DNA of 64,000 nucleotides from Streptomyces tirandamycinicus (lineage in GTDB: Bacteria > Actinomycetota > Actinomycetes > Streptomycetales > Streptomycetaceae), in the NCBI RefSeq assembly GCF_003097515.1, contig NZ_CP029188.1:4413001-4477000 (forward strand), given 5' to 3'. A program made the translations under genes and the position numbers. Below are positions 23,912 through 32,229 of this stretch, piece by piece. Numbering within the stretch: the stretch's first letter is position 1; each line of letters begins with the position of its first letter. Below the pieces are notes generated by a model, which saw nothing but the letters and a program-made list of their open reading frames with translations, did not search any database and was not told where the DNA came from.

Positions 23912-24691
23912 ATGGACGAACCGGAATGGCGGCGCTTCGTCGCCGCCTACCACCAGGCACGCCCGGGCATCACCGAGCGCCTCTTCGCGCTCGCCGACGC
24001 CTCCCCGTACTCCTGGCTGGCCGAACCCCTGCGGGACGCCCGCGGCACGGTCCTCGACCTGGCCTGCGGCTCGGCCCCCGTCCGCGAGGAACTCCCGGAC
24101 GCCGACTGGGTCGGTATCGACCTGTCGGCCGCGGAACTCGCCGAGGCGGCGCGCCGGGGCCGCGGACCGCTGGTCCGGGCCGACGCGGGCGCCCTCCCGG
24201 TCGCCTCCGGCCGCGCGGGGGCCGTCTGCGCGGCCATGTGCCTGCCGGTCGTCACCCCGCTGCCGCAGGTCCTCGGGGAGATCGGGCGCGTGCTGCGCCC
24301 CGGCGGGACGCTCGCGGCGCTGGTGCCCTCCCAGACCGGGCTGTCCCCGTCCGGGCTGCTCTCCTGGGTCCGGGTGATGGCCGCCCTGCGTGCCGTGCGC
24401 CAGCCGTGGCCCAACCCGCAGGCCCGCGACGGACTCGGTGCCCTGCTGCGCTCGGCCGGCTTCCGCGTCCGCTCCGACGAGCGGCGCGTCTTCAGCCTCG
24501 CCGTCGACTCGGCCGACGCCGCGCAGCTGCTGGCCGACGCCCTCTACCTGCCCGCACTGACCCCCCGCCGCGCCGCAGCCGCCAGGCGGTCCCTCGCCCG
24601 GTGGGCCGTTCGGGGACGACGCCTCGAACTGCCGCTGCGCCGCGTGGTGGCCGACCTTCCGACCGGACGACCGTCACAGGAGCCGACATGA
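23912..24691 (+). CDS. Class I SAM-dependent methyltransferase
   Basis: A 259-residue Rossmann-fold methyltransferase. SAM motif I is V-L-D-L-A-C-G-S-A-P (about 43-52), with the acidic V-G-I-D-L-S loop and the post-motif G-R-V-L-R-P-G-G-T-L-A-A-L. This is the Methyltransf_11-like pattern; the acceptor is unknown. The ATG at 23912 (GAGG nearby) fits homology. Its stop overlaps the next start (ATGA, 24688-24691), so it is translationally coupled to the TVP38 gene. That suggests a membrane- or lipid-related job. Confidence 0.85.
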   Translation: MDEPEWRRFVAAYHQARPGITERLFALADASPYSWLAEPLRDARGTVLDLACGSAPVREELPDADWVGIDLSAAELAEAARRGRGPLVRADAGALPVASGRAGAVCAAMCLPVVTPLPQVLGEIGRVLRPGGTLAALVPSQTGLSPSGLLSWVRVMAALRAVRQPWPNPQARDGLGALLRSAGFRVRSDERRVFSLAVDSADAAQLLADALYLPALTPRRAAAARRSLARWAVRGRRLELPLRRVVADLPTGRPSQEPT

Positions 24692-25500
24692 ACCACCCGT
24701 CAGTACCTCCGCCGTCGACCCCGCGGACGTCACCGCCCCCGCCGAGCTCGTCGCCCCCGCGACCGCCCGCCGACGCGGCCGCGGCCGGGGACGCGGCCCC
24801 GGACGCCGCCCCGGCCGGGGCGGGTTCCGCGCGTCCGGCGTGGACCAGGCTGGCCGTCCTGGTGGTCCTGGTGGCGGTGCTCGCGTCCTGGGTGGCGCTG
24901 GGTGGTGGTGCCGACCTGCTGCGCGACGTGCGCCAGTGGGTCGACTCGCTCGGCCTGTGGGGGCCGGTGGTCTTCGCGGTCTGCTACGCCCTGGCGGTGA
25001 CGGCGCTGCTGCCCGGCTCGGTGCTGACCGCGTCCGCGGGCGCGCTGTTCGGGCTGACGCTGGGGACCGCGGCGGTGCTCGTGGGGGCGACGGCGGGCGC
25101 GGCGCTCTCGTTCGGCCTGGCCCGCTGGCTGGGGCGGCCGGTGGTGGCCCGCTACGCCGGTTCGGGGCGGCTGGCCCGGCTGGACTCGTATCTGACGCGC
25201 CGTGGGTTCGCGGCCGTGCTGCTGGTGCGGCTGGTCCCGCTGTTCCCCTTCTCGGTGATCAACTACGGGGCGGGGGTGGCCGGTGTGCGCTTCTCCTCCT
25301 ATCTGGCCGCCACGGCGCTCGGCATCATCCCGGGCACCGTCGTCTACACCGGGCTCGGCGGTTCCCTGGGCGACCCCGCCTCGCCCGTGCTGTGGATCGC
25401 GCTGGGCGGTCTGCTGGTGCTGAGCGCCGGCGGCTGGTGGGCCGCCCGGCTGGTCCGCTCCCGGAGCGGGGAGTTCACCGGAGCCGCCGGTAGCCGGTGA
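24688..25500 (+). CDS. TVP38/TMEM64 (DedA-like, VTT domain) membrane protein
   Basis: A 270-residue protein with a Pro/Ser/Ala-rich cytoplasmic N-terminus (about 1-50), a first helix (about 54-72), and the VTT domain. The domain has L-L-P-G-S-V-L-T-A-S-A-G-A-L-F-G-L, the G-A-A-L-S-F-G-L-A-R-W-L-G-R re-entrant region, V-R-L-V-P-L-F-P-F-S-V-I-N-Y-G-A-G, and the final helices. VTT/DedA proteins act in lipid scrambling or lipid-carrier recycling. The start has AGGAG and overlaps the methyltransferase stop. Its 3' end overlaps the convergent phosphatidyltransferase gene by 26 bp. Confidence 0.9.
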   Translation: MNHPSVPPPSTPRTSPPPPSSSPPRPPADAAAAGDAAPDAAPAGAGSARPAWTRLAVLVVLVAVLASWVALGGGADLLRDVRQWVDSLGLWGPVVFAVCYALAVTALLPGSVLTASAGALFGLTLGTAAVLVGATAGAALSFGLARWLGRPVVARYAGSGRLARLDSYLTRRGFAAVLLVRLVPLFPFSVINYGAGVAGVRFSSYLAATALGIIPGTVVYTGLGGSLGDPASPVLWIALGGLLVLSAGGWWAARLVRSRSGEFTGAAGSR

Positions 25501-26095
25501 CGACCCGGTGGGCCGCGGTGACACCGACGACCGCGGCCCACACCCAGGCGACGGTATGGGCGGAACCGGGCCGCAGGCACCACAGGGTGTGTACGGCGAT
25601 GGTCTCGGTGCCCTCGGCCAGACCGCCGAGGAAGTTCAGCGAGCGGCCGCGCGAGAGGTGGTCCTCGTCGCGTCGCCGCCCGGTGCGCTCGGCGATGGAG
25701 GAGAAGGCCAGGAAGACCGTGCCGTTGACGTAGTAGGCGAGCAGTACGAGCAGGAACGGCAGCGCCGATCCGCCCACGCCGACGGCGACGCCGACGACGA
25801 AGGCCCCGTAGACGACGAAGTCGGCGCTGATGTCGAGGAAGCCGCCGGCGCCGGAGGCGTCGGCCGTGCCACGACGCCGGGCGAGCGGGCCGTCGAGGCC
25901 GTCGGCGAGCCGGGAGAGCAGCCACAGGGCGGCGGCGGCCGGCCACCAGCCCGCCGCCGCGCAGCCCGCCGAGGCGAGTCCCGTCAGCGCGCCGAGCGCG
26001 GTCAGCCGGTCCGGCGTGACGGCGGGGCGGTCGAGCATCGCGGCGGCCCGGTCCAGCGGGCCGCCCAGTAGCGCTCGCGCCCGCACGTCCAGCAT
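25475..26095 (-). CDS. CDP-alcohol phosphatidyltransferase family protein
   Basis: A 206-residue membrane enzyme. The CDP-alcohol signature appears as D-G-L-D-G-P-L-A-R-R-R, then after a slightly long spacer G-G-F-L-D-I-S-A-D, giving the metal-binding acidic residues. Four to five further hydrophobic stretches follow. Such enzymes transfer a phospho-alcohol from CDP-diacylglycerol or CDP-alcohols; the acceptor is unknown. The frame runs upstream to 26278, but the ATG at 26095 has AAGGAG upstream and matches MLDVRARALLGGPLDRAAA-type starts. It is placed tail-to-tail with the VTT gene. Confidence 0.85.
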   Translation of the reverse strand: MLDVRARALLGGPLDRAAAMLDRPAVTPDRLTALGALTGLASAGCAAAGWWPAAAALWLLSRLADGLDGPLARRRGTADASGAGGFLDISADFVVYGAFVVGVAVGVGGSALPFLLVLLAYYVNGTVFLAFSSIAERTGRRRDEDHLSRGRSLNFLGGLAEGTETIAVHTLWCLRPGSAHTVAWVWAAVVGVTAAHRVVTGYRRLR

Positions 26096-26173
26096 CCTCG
26101 GCTCCTTCCGTCGGACCGGCACCGCGCCGGTGGGACACAAAGGGAAGCCCGCGGGCACCCGGCCGTGTTCCTT

Positions 26174-26209
26174 TTCCGCACGACGGATTCCCGGGTTCCG
26201 CACGACGGA
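26174..26209 (+). promoter_or_regulatory. Two TTCCGCACGACGGA direct repeats before the ABC operon
   Basis: Identical 14-mers lie at 26174-26187 and 26196-26209, 22 bp apart (about two helical turns), in the divergent region between the phosphatidyltransferase gene and the ABC importer. They are well placed to be operator half-sites. The word ACGACGG recurs at about 26238. Confidence 0.45.
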
Positions 26210-26280
26210 CGCCCGAGGGCTCAGCCGTGCGGGAGACACGACGGAATTGACGGGACGAAACGGACGAAGGGGCGGCACGC

Positions 26281-27549
26281 ATGGGGATACGGACGCGGCA
26301 CACCGGGCGGCGCTTCGGCAGGGTCACGGCCCTCGCCGCGGGAGCCGTCGCGGCCGGGCTGCTGACGGCCGCCTGCTCGGGCACCGGCGCCGGCCGGGCG
26401 GAGCCCCCGGCGAAGGACTGGGCCGGGCTGCGCGCCGAGGCACGCGGCCAGACGGTGAACCTGTTCATGTACGGCGGGGACGAGGGAGCCAACTCCTTCG
26501 TCGACGAGGAGGTCGCCCCGGCGGCGGAGAAGCTGGGCATCACCGTCCGCCGCGTCCCCGTGGCCGACACCCAGGACGCCGTGCAGAAGATCCTCGGCGA
26601 TCAGCGGGCCGGCAAGGACAGCGGCGGCGCCGTGGACCTGGTGTGGGTCAACGGGGAGAACTTCCGCACCGGCAAGCAGGCGGGGCTGTGGCTCTGCGGG
26701 TACACCGGCCTGATGCCGAACCAGAAGTACCTGGACCGCTCCGACCCCACGCTCACCCAGGACTTCGGCACACCGGTCGACGACTGCGAGACCCCCTGGA
26801 ACCGCGCCCGGTTCGCCTTCGTCCACGACTCGGCCAGGCTGCCCCAACCCCCGCGCACCACGGCCGCCCTGATCGAGTGGATCAAGAAGAACCCCGGGCG
26901 CTTCACCTACCCCGCACCCCCCGACTTCACCGGCTCGGCCTTCGTACGGCACCTGCTCACGGCCGGTGCGGCCGGTACCCGGCCGGTTCCCGCGGAGTAC
27001 GGCGAGGACGCCTACGACGCCGTCGCACCCGCCCTGTGGAAGGAACTGAACGCGCTGAAGCCCGCCCTGTGGCGTCAGGGGACCACCCACCCCAAGGACC
27101 AGTCGGCACTCGACGACCTCTTCGCCGACGGCGAGGTCGACATGACGATGACCTACAACCCCGCGGGTGTCCCGGCACTCGTCGACAAGGGCCGGTTCCC
27201 GGCGACCACGCGCGTGTTCGTGCCCGAGGACGGCACCCTCGGCAACACCAGCTATCTCGCCGTGCCCAGGAACGCCGCCCATCGTGAGGCCGCGCTCGTG
27301 CTGTCCGACCTGATGCTCTCGCCCGAACTGCAGTACGCCAAGGCCCGGCCCGGCGGCTGGGGCGCCTACCCGGTGCTCGACCAGGACCGGCTGCCCGAGG
27401 AGTGGCGGCGCAAGTTCGCCGCGCTGACCACACCGGAGACGATGCTTCCCGCCGAGGAACTGTCCCGGGGCGCCCGGCCGGAGCTGAGCGGCGACTGGGT
27501 GGGCCCGCTCGACAAGGGCTGGAAGCGCGAAGTCGCCTCCGCCTCGTGA
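26281..27549 (+). CDS. YnjB-like ABC transporter substrate-binding lipoprotein
   Basis: A 422-residue periplasmic-type binding protein with a lipoprotein signal: basic start, hydrophobic stretch, lipobox L-T-A-A-C with Cys at about 32. The mature part (V-N-L-F-M-Y-G-G-D-E-G-A-N-S-F-V, D-L-V-W-V-N-G-E-N-F, D-M-T-M-T-Y-N-P, G-N-T-S-Y-L-A-V-P) follows the YnjB group, a family 1-like binding protein of unknown ligand. AAGGGG lies 8 nt before the ATG. The stop overlaps the next GTG (27546-27549); this is gene 1 of a four-gene importer operon. Confidence 0.9.
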   Translation: MGIRTRHTGRRFGRVTALAAGAVAAGLLTAACSGTGAGRAEPPAKDWAGLRAEARGQTVNLFMYGGDEGANSFVDEEVAPAAEKLGITVRRVPVADTQDAVQKILGDQRAGKDSGGAVDLVWVNGENFRTGKQAGLWLCGYTGLMPNQKYLDRSDPTLTQDFGTPVDDCETPWNRARFAFVHDSARLPQPPRTTAALIEWIKKNPGRFTYPAPPDFTGSAFVRHLLTAGAAGTRPVPAEYGEDAYDAVAPALWKELNALKPALWRQGTTHPKDQSALDDLFADGEVDMTMTYNPAGVPALVDKGRFPATTRVFVPEDGTLGNTSYLAVPRNAAHREAALVLSDLMLSPELQYAKARPGGWGAYPVLDQDRLPEEWRRKFAALTTPETMLPAEELSRGARPELSGDWVGPLDKGWKREVASAS

Positions 27550-28415
27550 CGGTTCGGACGCCATCGCGGACGCGAGGGCTGCTGCTGGCCGCGCCCGCCC
27601 TCGCCGTCGTCGGATTCGCCGCCGCCGCCCTGCTGCTCGCGGCCCGGGGCAGCCTCGCCGACGGTCTGGGCCGCGGCTGGAGCCTCTCCGCCTACGCGGA
27701 CCTGCTCCGTGACCCCGCCCTCACCGGCTCTCTGCCGCTCAGCCTGAAGATCGCGTCCCTCAGTACCGCGGTGTCGGCCGCCACGGCCCTCGCCGTGGTG
27801 GGCGCGGTGAGCGGTTCCCGCCGCGGCCGGGCCGCCCTCGATGCCGCCGCGCGGGCCACGCTCGCGGTCCCGCACCTGCTCGCCGCCGCCGCGTTCGGCC
27901 TGCTCCTCTCCGGAGCGGGACTGCTCTCCCGGCTCGCCCGCGCCGCCGGGTGGACCGACGGGCCCGCCGACTTCCCCGCCCTGGTCGGCGGCCCCGGCCA
28001 CACCGCCGTCCTGCTCACCTACGTATGGAAGGAAGCCCCCTTCGTCACGGTCATGCTGCTGGCCGCCTACACACCTGCCGTACGCGACCTGGAGACCGCG
28101 GCGCGCACCCTGGGCGCGGGACGGCTGAGCCGGCTCAGGCACGTCACGCTGCCGCTGCTCGCCCCGGCGCTCACCGAAGCGTGCCTGCTGGTCTTCGCGT
28201 TCACCTTCGCGGCGTACGAGATCCCCGCGCTGCTGGGCGCCACCGCACCGCGCGCCCTGCCGGTGGAGGCCGTCGGCCTCTACCGGTCGGTGGAGCTCGG
28301 CGACCGGCCGGGCGCCCTCGCCCTCGCGGTCGTGATCGGCCTGGTGATCGCCCTCGCGGCGACCGCCGCCGCCGTCGTCTCCCGCCGGCTGCTGCGCGCG
28401 AGGACCGGCCCGTGA
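27546..28415 (+). CDS. ABC transporter permease 1 (YnjC N-half-like)
   Basis: A 289-residue inner-membrane permease with about six hydrophobic segments. The cytoplasmic EAA loop is seen as A-A-R-T-L-G-A-G-R-L-S-R-L-R-H-V-T-L-P-L-L (about 180-200). The GTG start overlaps the upstream stop and its stop overlaps the next GTG, indicating tight coupling. In E. coli YnjC both permease halves form one polypeptide; here they are two genes. Ligand unknown. Confidence 0.88.
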   Translation: MTVRTPSRTRGLLLAAPALAVVGFAAAALLLAARGSLADGLGRGWSLSAYADLLRDPALTGSLPLSLKIASLSTAVSAATALAVVGAVSGSRRGRAALDAAARATLAVPHLLAAAAFGLLLSGAGLLSRLARAAGWTDGPADFPALVGGPGHTAVLLTYVWKEAPFVTVMLLAAYTPAVRDLETAARTLGAGRLSRLRHVTLPLLAPALTEACLLVFAFTFAAYEIPALLGATAPRALPVEAVGLYRSVELGDRPGALALAVVIGLVIALAATAAAVVSRRLLRARTGP

Positions 28416-29266
28416 GGCGGGCACTGCGCCTCACGGGCGTCGCGCTGCTCGCCGTCTGGGTCGCGGCTCCCCTGCTGCCGCTGCTGGTCTGGGCGTTCAC
28501 CGGAAGGTGGGTGTACCCGGCGCTGGTGCCCCAGGACCTCTCCGTCCGCGCCTGGGCCCGGGCCGCCGACCCGCACCAGCAGGTGATCGCCGCGACGGGC
28601 ACCTCGCTGGCGCTCGCGCTGGCCACCGCCCTGGTCGCCACCGTGCTCGGGGCCCTGGCGGCGCGGGGCCTGGTCCTGTACCGGCCGCCGGCCGCCGGGC
28701 TGGTCCGCCTGGTGCTCCTCGCTCCCGTCCTGGTACCGCCGTTCGCCCTGGCGGTCGGGGTGCAGGAGGTCTTCGTCCGGGCCGGGCTCGCCGACCAGCC
28801 GGCCGGGGTCGCGCTCGTCCACCTGGTCCCGGCCCTGCCGTACACGGTGCTCGTCCTGATCGGCGGCTACGCCGGATACGACCTCCGCATGGAGCAGACG
28901 GCGCGCACCCTGGGGGCTTCGCGGTACGCGGTGCTCCGGCACGTCACGCTGCCCGCGCTCGCCCCGGCGCTGCTGGCCGCGGCGACCCTGGCCTTCCTGG
29001 TGTCGTGGAGCGAGTACCTGATGACCGTGCTGGTCGGCGGCGGGGTGGTCACCACACTGCCGCTGCTGCTGTTCGCCACCGCCGCAGGCAGCGGCAACCA
29101 GGCATTCACCGCGGTCCTGGGCGTCCTCACCTTCGTCCCGCCGGTCGTGCTGTTCGGGACGACCGCGGCGATCATGCGCCGCCATCGGGCGGTCTGGGCC
29201 GAAGCCGATCCCTCGGCCACCGCCCCCGGACCAAGTCCCTCCACCACTCCCGGAATCGACCGCTGA
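28412..29266 (+). CDS. ABC transporter permease 2 (YnjC C-half-like)
   Basis: A 284-residue permease with about six membrane segments and an EAA loop (A-R-T-L-G-A-S-R-Y-A-V-L-R-H-V-T-L-P-A-L). The GTG start overlaps the first permease's stop (28412-28415). A polar Pro/Ser-rich C-terminus (PSATAPGPSPSTTPG) is unusual for permeases. It pairs with permease 1 and the following ATPase. Confidence 0.88.
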   Translation: MRRALRLTGVALLAVWVAAPLLPLLVWAFTGRWVYPALVPQDLSVRAWARAADPHQQVIAATGTSLALALATALVATVLGALAARGLVLYRPPAAGLVRLVLLAPVLVPPFALAVGVQEVFVRAGLADQPAGVALVHLVPALPYTVLVLIGGYAGYDLRMEQTARTLGASRYAVLRHVTLPALAPALLAAATLAFLVSWSEYLMTVLVGGGVVTTLPLLLFATAAGSGNQAFTAVLGVLTFVPPVVLFGTTAAIMRRHRAVWAEADPSATAPGPSPSTTPGIDR

Positions 29267-29271
29267 CCGCC

Positions 29272-30330
29272 ATGAGCACCTCCCCCTCCGCTTCGTCCCC
29301 CGGCCTGCGCCTGGAACGGATCACCGTCACCTATCCCGGGCACCGTTCGCCCGTCCTGGACGGCCTCGACCTCGAGGTCGCCGACGGACGGCTGCTGGCC
29401 CTGCTCGGCCCGTCCGGATGCGGCAAGACCACCACCGTGCAGGTCGCCTCCGGCCTGCTTACACCGGCCGGCGGGACCGTCCGTCTCCGCGGCACCGATG
29501 TCACGCGGACCCCACCGGAGCGCCGCGGCGCCGCGGTGGTCTTCCAGCAGCCCATGCTCCTGCCGCACCGCACGGCGCTGGACAACGTGGCCTTCCCCGC
29601 GCGGGTCCGCGGCCGCCCCCGCCGTGCCGCACGCGAAAGCGCCCTCGAACACCTGCGGCGCGTCGGCCTCGACGCACTCGCCGACCGCTACCCCCGCCAG
29701 CTCTCGGGAGGGCAGGCCCAGCGCGTCGCCCTCGCCCGGGCACTGGCCGCCGAACCGGCCGTGCTCCTTCTCGACGAACCGTTCAGCGCCCTCGACCCGG
29801 GCCTGCGGCACACCATGCGCGACCTGCTCGTCTCGGTCCAGCGGGAGTTGGCGGTGACCACCGTCCTGGTCACCCACGACCAGTCGGAGGCGGCGGCGGT
29901 CGCCGACACCGTCGCCCTGCTCGACCACGGCAGGCTCCTGCAGCAGGCGCGGCCCGCGGACCTCTACGCCCACCCGGCCTCCCGGGCCGTGGCGCGCTTC
30001 CTCGGCTGTACCACCGCGCTGCCCGGCAGCGTCACCGCCCGGGGGCGATTCGCCTGCCCGCTGGGGGAGCTGGAACTGCCCGGCGCGGTCACCCACCGGG
30101 GCCCCGGACACCTCGTCATCCGTCCCGAGGCCGTCCGGCTGGGCACCGGCCCGGACACCGTGCCCGCCGTGGTGCGCGGCGTGCGCCCGGAAGGCCCGTT
30201 CACGGCGCTCGTCTGCGACACCGCCGCCGGGCCCGTGCACGCACTTCTGCCGCCGGGCCCCCCGCCCGCCGCAGCGGAGCGCGTACGGCTGCACCTGCCC
30301 GTCGCGCACCGCTGGGTCGTCGCCGGATGA
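29272..30330 (+). CDS. ABC transporter ATP-binding protein (CUT1/YnjD-like)
   Basis: A 352-residue ATPase. Walker A is G-P-S-G-C-G-K-T-T, the Q-loop is V-F-Q-Q-P, the signature is L-S-G-G-Q-A-Q, Walker B is L-L-L-D-E-P, and the switch His lies in V-L-V-T-H-D. After about 240 residues a C-terminal regulatory domain of TOBE type follows (L-V-I-R-P-E-A-V-R-L). It powers the two permeases upstream. It begins 5 bp after permease 2 and ends the operon. Confidence 0.92.
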   Translation: MSTSPSASSPGLRLERITVTYPGHRSPVLDGLDLEVADGRLLALLGPSGCGKTTTVQVASGLLTPAGGTVRLRGTDVTRTPPERRGAAVVFQQPMLLPHRTALDNVAFPARVRGRPRRAARESALEHLRRVGLDALADRYPRQLSGGQAQRVALARALAAEPAVLLLDEPFSALDPGLRHTMRDLLVSVQRELAVTTVLVTHDQSEAAAVADTVALLDHGRLLQQARPADLYAHPASRAVARFLGCTTALPGSVTARGRFACPLGELELPGAVTHRGPGHLVIRPEAVRLGTGPDTVPAVVRGVRPEGPFTALVCDTAAGPVHALLPPGPPPAAAERVRLHLPVAHRWVVAG

Positions 30331-30434
30331 CCCTCCCCGGCCGGGGGTGAGCGGTACGGCGGTGGCGTGCCGCAGAGGTGTCGGCAGGCGTGCCGCGCGG
30401 CGCCGGCCGGGGCAGCCGTCGTCGCCCCGCCCCC

Positions 30435-30752
30435 TCATCGGGCGGGGCCACCGGGGCCGGTGGGGCCGGCGTCGGCGATGCGGCCGGCGTAGCGCCGCAG
30501 GCGGACCGATGCGAGGGAGACGGGGGCGCGCCCGGGGGTGCGCCGCAGGGACGCCTTGACCAGCTGAAGCAGTTGCAGGGTGCCGCTGCACGCCCAGCAG
30601 CGGGCGATGTGACCGGCCACCATCGCCCGGCGCGCACCCGTGAGCTCGCCGTCGGCGTACGCCTCGACATCGCCGCGCAACCGGAGATGCCGCAGCCTCT
30701 CCCGGCACTCGGCCCACACCTGCTCGGGTCCGGGGGCGCGCCGCTTCCTCAT
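30435..30752 (-). CDS. Zinc-finger anti-sigma-like protein (zf-HC2)
   Basis: A 105-residue small protein with the anti-sigma zinc-binding pattern: V-E-A-Y-A-D-G-E-L-T, then H-I-A-R-C-W-A-C (H-x3-C-x2-C, about 48-55) and a Leu-rich helix. No membrane segment follows, so a soluble redox- or metal-sensing type is likely. The partner may be the ECF sigma factor encoded divergently about 270 bp away. No strong ribosome site is visible before the ATG. Confidence 0.72.
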   Translation of the reverse strand: MRKRRAPGPEQVWAECRERLRHLRLRGDVEAYADGELTGARRAMVAGHIARCWACSGTLQLLQLVKASLRRTPGRAPVSLASVRLRRYAGRIADAGPTGPGGPAR

Positions 30753-30890
30753 GGGGCGGGAACCCGGTCGGCGGCGCGGGTCATTCCACCACCGGCAGCG
30801 CGCCCTCCGCGCCTCTCAAGTTCGCTCCCAGGTTCGCTCTTCCCGGGTTCGCGCCTCCCGTCCCGTACCGCGCGCACGGGCGGACGACGG

Positions 30891-30972
30891 CTGACTACGG
30901 CTGACGACGGCTGGTGGCGGCTGACGACGGGCCGGTGACGGCGGACGACGGGCTGGTGACGGCGGATGACGG
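30891..30972. repeat. Tandem repeats upstream of the ECF sigma gene
   Basis: Four 10-bp units (CTGACGACGG-like, 30891-30930) are followed by two 21-bp units beginning GCCGGTGACGGCGGACGACG and GCTGGTGACGGCGGATGACG (30931-30972). They fill the divergent gap 30753-31021, where no clear promoter is seen. Confidence 0.75.
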
Positions 30973-31021
30973 CGAATGTGCGCGAGGGAATGTTCGCCGG
31001 CGGACGGCGGGTTCCCGTCGT

Positions 31022-31591
31022 GTGGAAGACGAAGTGACAGCGGCGCCGGATCCGGCCGACGCGCGGGGAAGGGCGTTCGCCACCCATGTGCTGCCCGAGG
31101 TGGAGGTGCTGCTGAGGGTGGCGACGACGCTGACCGCACAGCCCGCGGACGCCGAGGACCTGGTGCAGGAGACCCTGCTGCGCGCCTACCGGTCCGTCGA
31201 TCGCTTCGACGGCAGGCACCCGCGTGCCTGGCTGCTGACGATCATGCGCAGAGCCGAGATCAACCGGCATCGGCGCCGCCGCCCGAACCTGCTCGACGAC
31301 CCGGACGCCGACCTGGACCGTCTCAGCTCGACGGGCTCGGCCGGGTCCGCGGAGGAGGTGGTCGTCGGCGAGGCCTTCGACGAGGTGGTGGACTCCGCAC
31401 TGTCCGGCCTGCCGGACAAGCACCGGCAGGTGGTGCAGCTGGTCGACATCGACGGCCTCACCTACGCCGAGGCCGCCCGTCTGCTGGACGTGCCGGAGGG
31501 CACCGTGATGAGCCGCCTGCACCGGGCGCGCAAACGGATACGAGCCCGCTTGGTGGCGGCCGGACTGGCACCGAAGCGAGGTGTGATGTGA
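31022..31591 (+). CDS. ECF-type RNA polymerase sigma factor
   Basis: A sigma-70 family group 4 factor of 189 residues. Sigma region 2 is D-A-E-D-L-V-Q-E-T-L-L-R-A-Y-R-S-V-D-R-F plus P-R-A-W-L-L-T-I-M-R-R. Sigma region 4 is L-P-D-K-H-R-Q-V-V-Q-L-V-D-I-D-G-L-T-Y-A-E-A-A-R-L-L, with the helix-turn-helix P-E-G-T-V-M-S-R-L-H-R-A-R. The start is uncertain: GTG at 31022 or 31034. The open frame continues upstream through repeats but loses similarity. Its stop overlaps the next GTG (31588-31591), so it is coupled to its probable anti-sigma factor. Confidence 0.88.
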   Translation: MEDEVTAAPDPADARGRAFATHVLPEVEVLLRVATTLTAQPADAEDLVQETLLRAYRSVDRFDGRHPRAWLLTIMRRAEINRHRRRRPNLLDDPDADLDRLSSTGSAGSAEEVVVGEAFDEVVDSALSGLPDKHRQVVQLVDIDGLTYAEAARLLDVPEGTVMSRLHRARKRIRARLVAAGLAPKRGVM

Positions 31592-31911
31592 AGAAGCGTT
31601 CATGGTGGCGCCGACCCGCGGCCGAGCGCAGGATGAACTGCCTCCAGGTGGCCCGGCTGCTGCAGTCCTACCTCGACGGGGAGACGGACGAGGTCACCGC
31701 GCGCCGGGTCGCGGCGCATCTGGAGGACTGCCGCCGCTGCGGCCTCGAGGCGTCGGTGTACGCGGAGATCCGCAGCGCTCTCGCCCGCCGGGGGACGCCG
31801 GACGCCGAGGCGGTCGCGCGGCTGCGCACCTTCGGCGAGGCACTGCTGAGCGACCCGCCGGCCGCCGGCGACGACGGTGACCGAGGGGCGTCGCCCCAGG
31901 CCGGTGCCTGA
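31588..31911 (+). CDS. Cognate anti-sigma factor (zf-HC2)
   Basis: A 107-residue protein starting KKRSWWRRPAAERRMNCLQV after the GTG. The zinc-binding set is C in M-N-C-L-Q plus H-L-E-D-C-R-R-C (H-x3-C-x2-C), flanked by Y-L-D-G-E-T-D-E. This is the ZAS pattern that sequesters ECF sigma factors. No transmembrane helix is seen. The 4-bp overlap with the sigma gene argues for a direct pair. Confidence 0.82.
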   Translation: MKKRSWWRRPAAERRMNCLQVARLLQSYLDGETDEVTARRVAAHLEDCRRCGLEASVYAEIRSALARRGTPDAEAVARLRTFGEALLSDPPAAGDDGDRGASPQAGA

Positions 31912-32085
31912 CGGCCGTCGCTCTCGGCGGTCGCCGTGCGGCGGCCCTGCGGTCGCCCGGCATGTGTCCGGCCGCCCGGCATGTGTCCGGTCGCCCGACA
32001 CGCGTCCGGCCGCGGGGTGGTGCATCGGGTGACCGGTGCCGCAGCCGCCGCCCGGTGGCGCATCGGGTGACCGGGCGGCCCTTGC

Positions 32086-32160
32086 CGTACGCACCTGAGC
32101 CGTACCCGCCCGAGCCGTACCCACCTGAGCCGTACGCACCCGAGCTGTACCGGCCCGAGC
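32086..32160. repeat. 5 x 15-bp tandem repeat
   Basis: Units begin at 32086, 32101, 32116, 32131 and 32146, consensus CGTACSCACCTGAGC with small changes. They could encode Pro-Glu-Pro-Tyr repeats on the plus strand, but no gene supports this. The 318-bp gap 31912-32229 also has a GCATCGGGTGACCGG word twice. Confidence 0.85.
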
Positions 32161-32229
32161 CGGGCCCTCGCGCCCGGACCTGCCCTCGCGCCGGACCGGG
32201 CGCCCGTGGTACGCCCCCGCCCGAGCCGG

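Noticed and set aside
32086..32160. A possible Pro-Glu-Pro-Tyr repeat protein
   Set aside because: The peptide periodicity follows from 15-bp DNA units; the surrounding frame has no start or domain.
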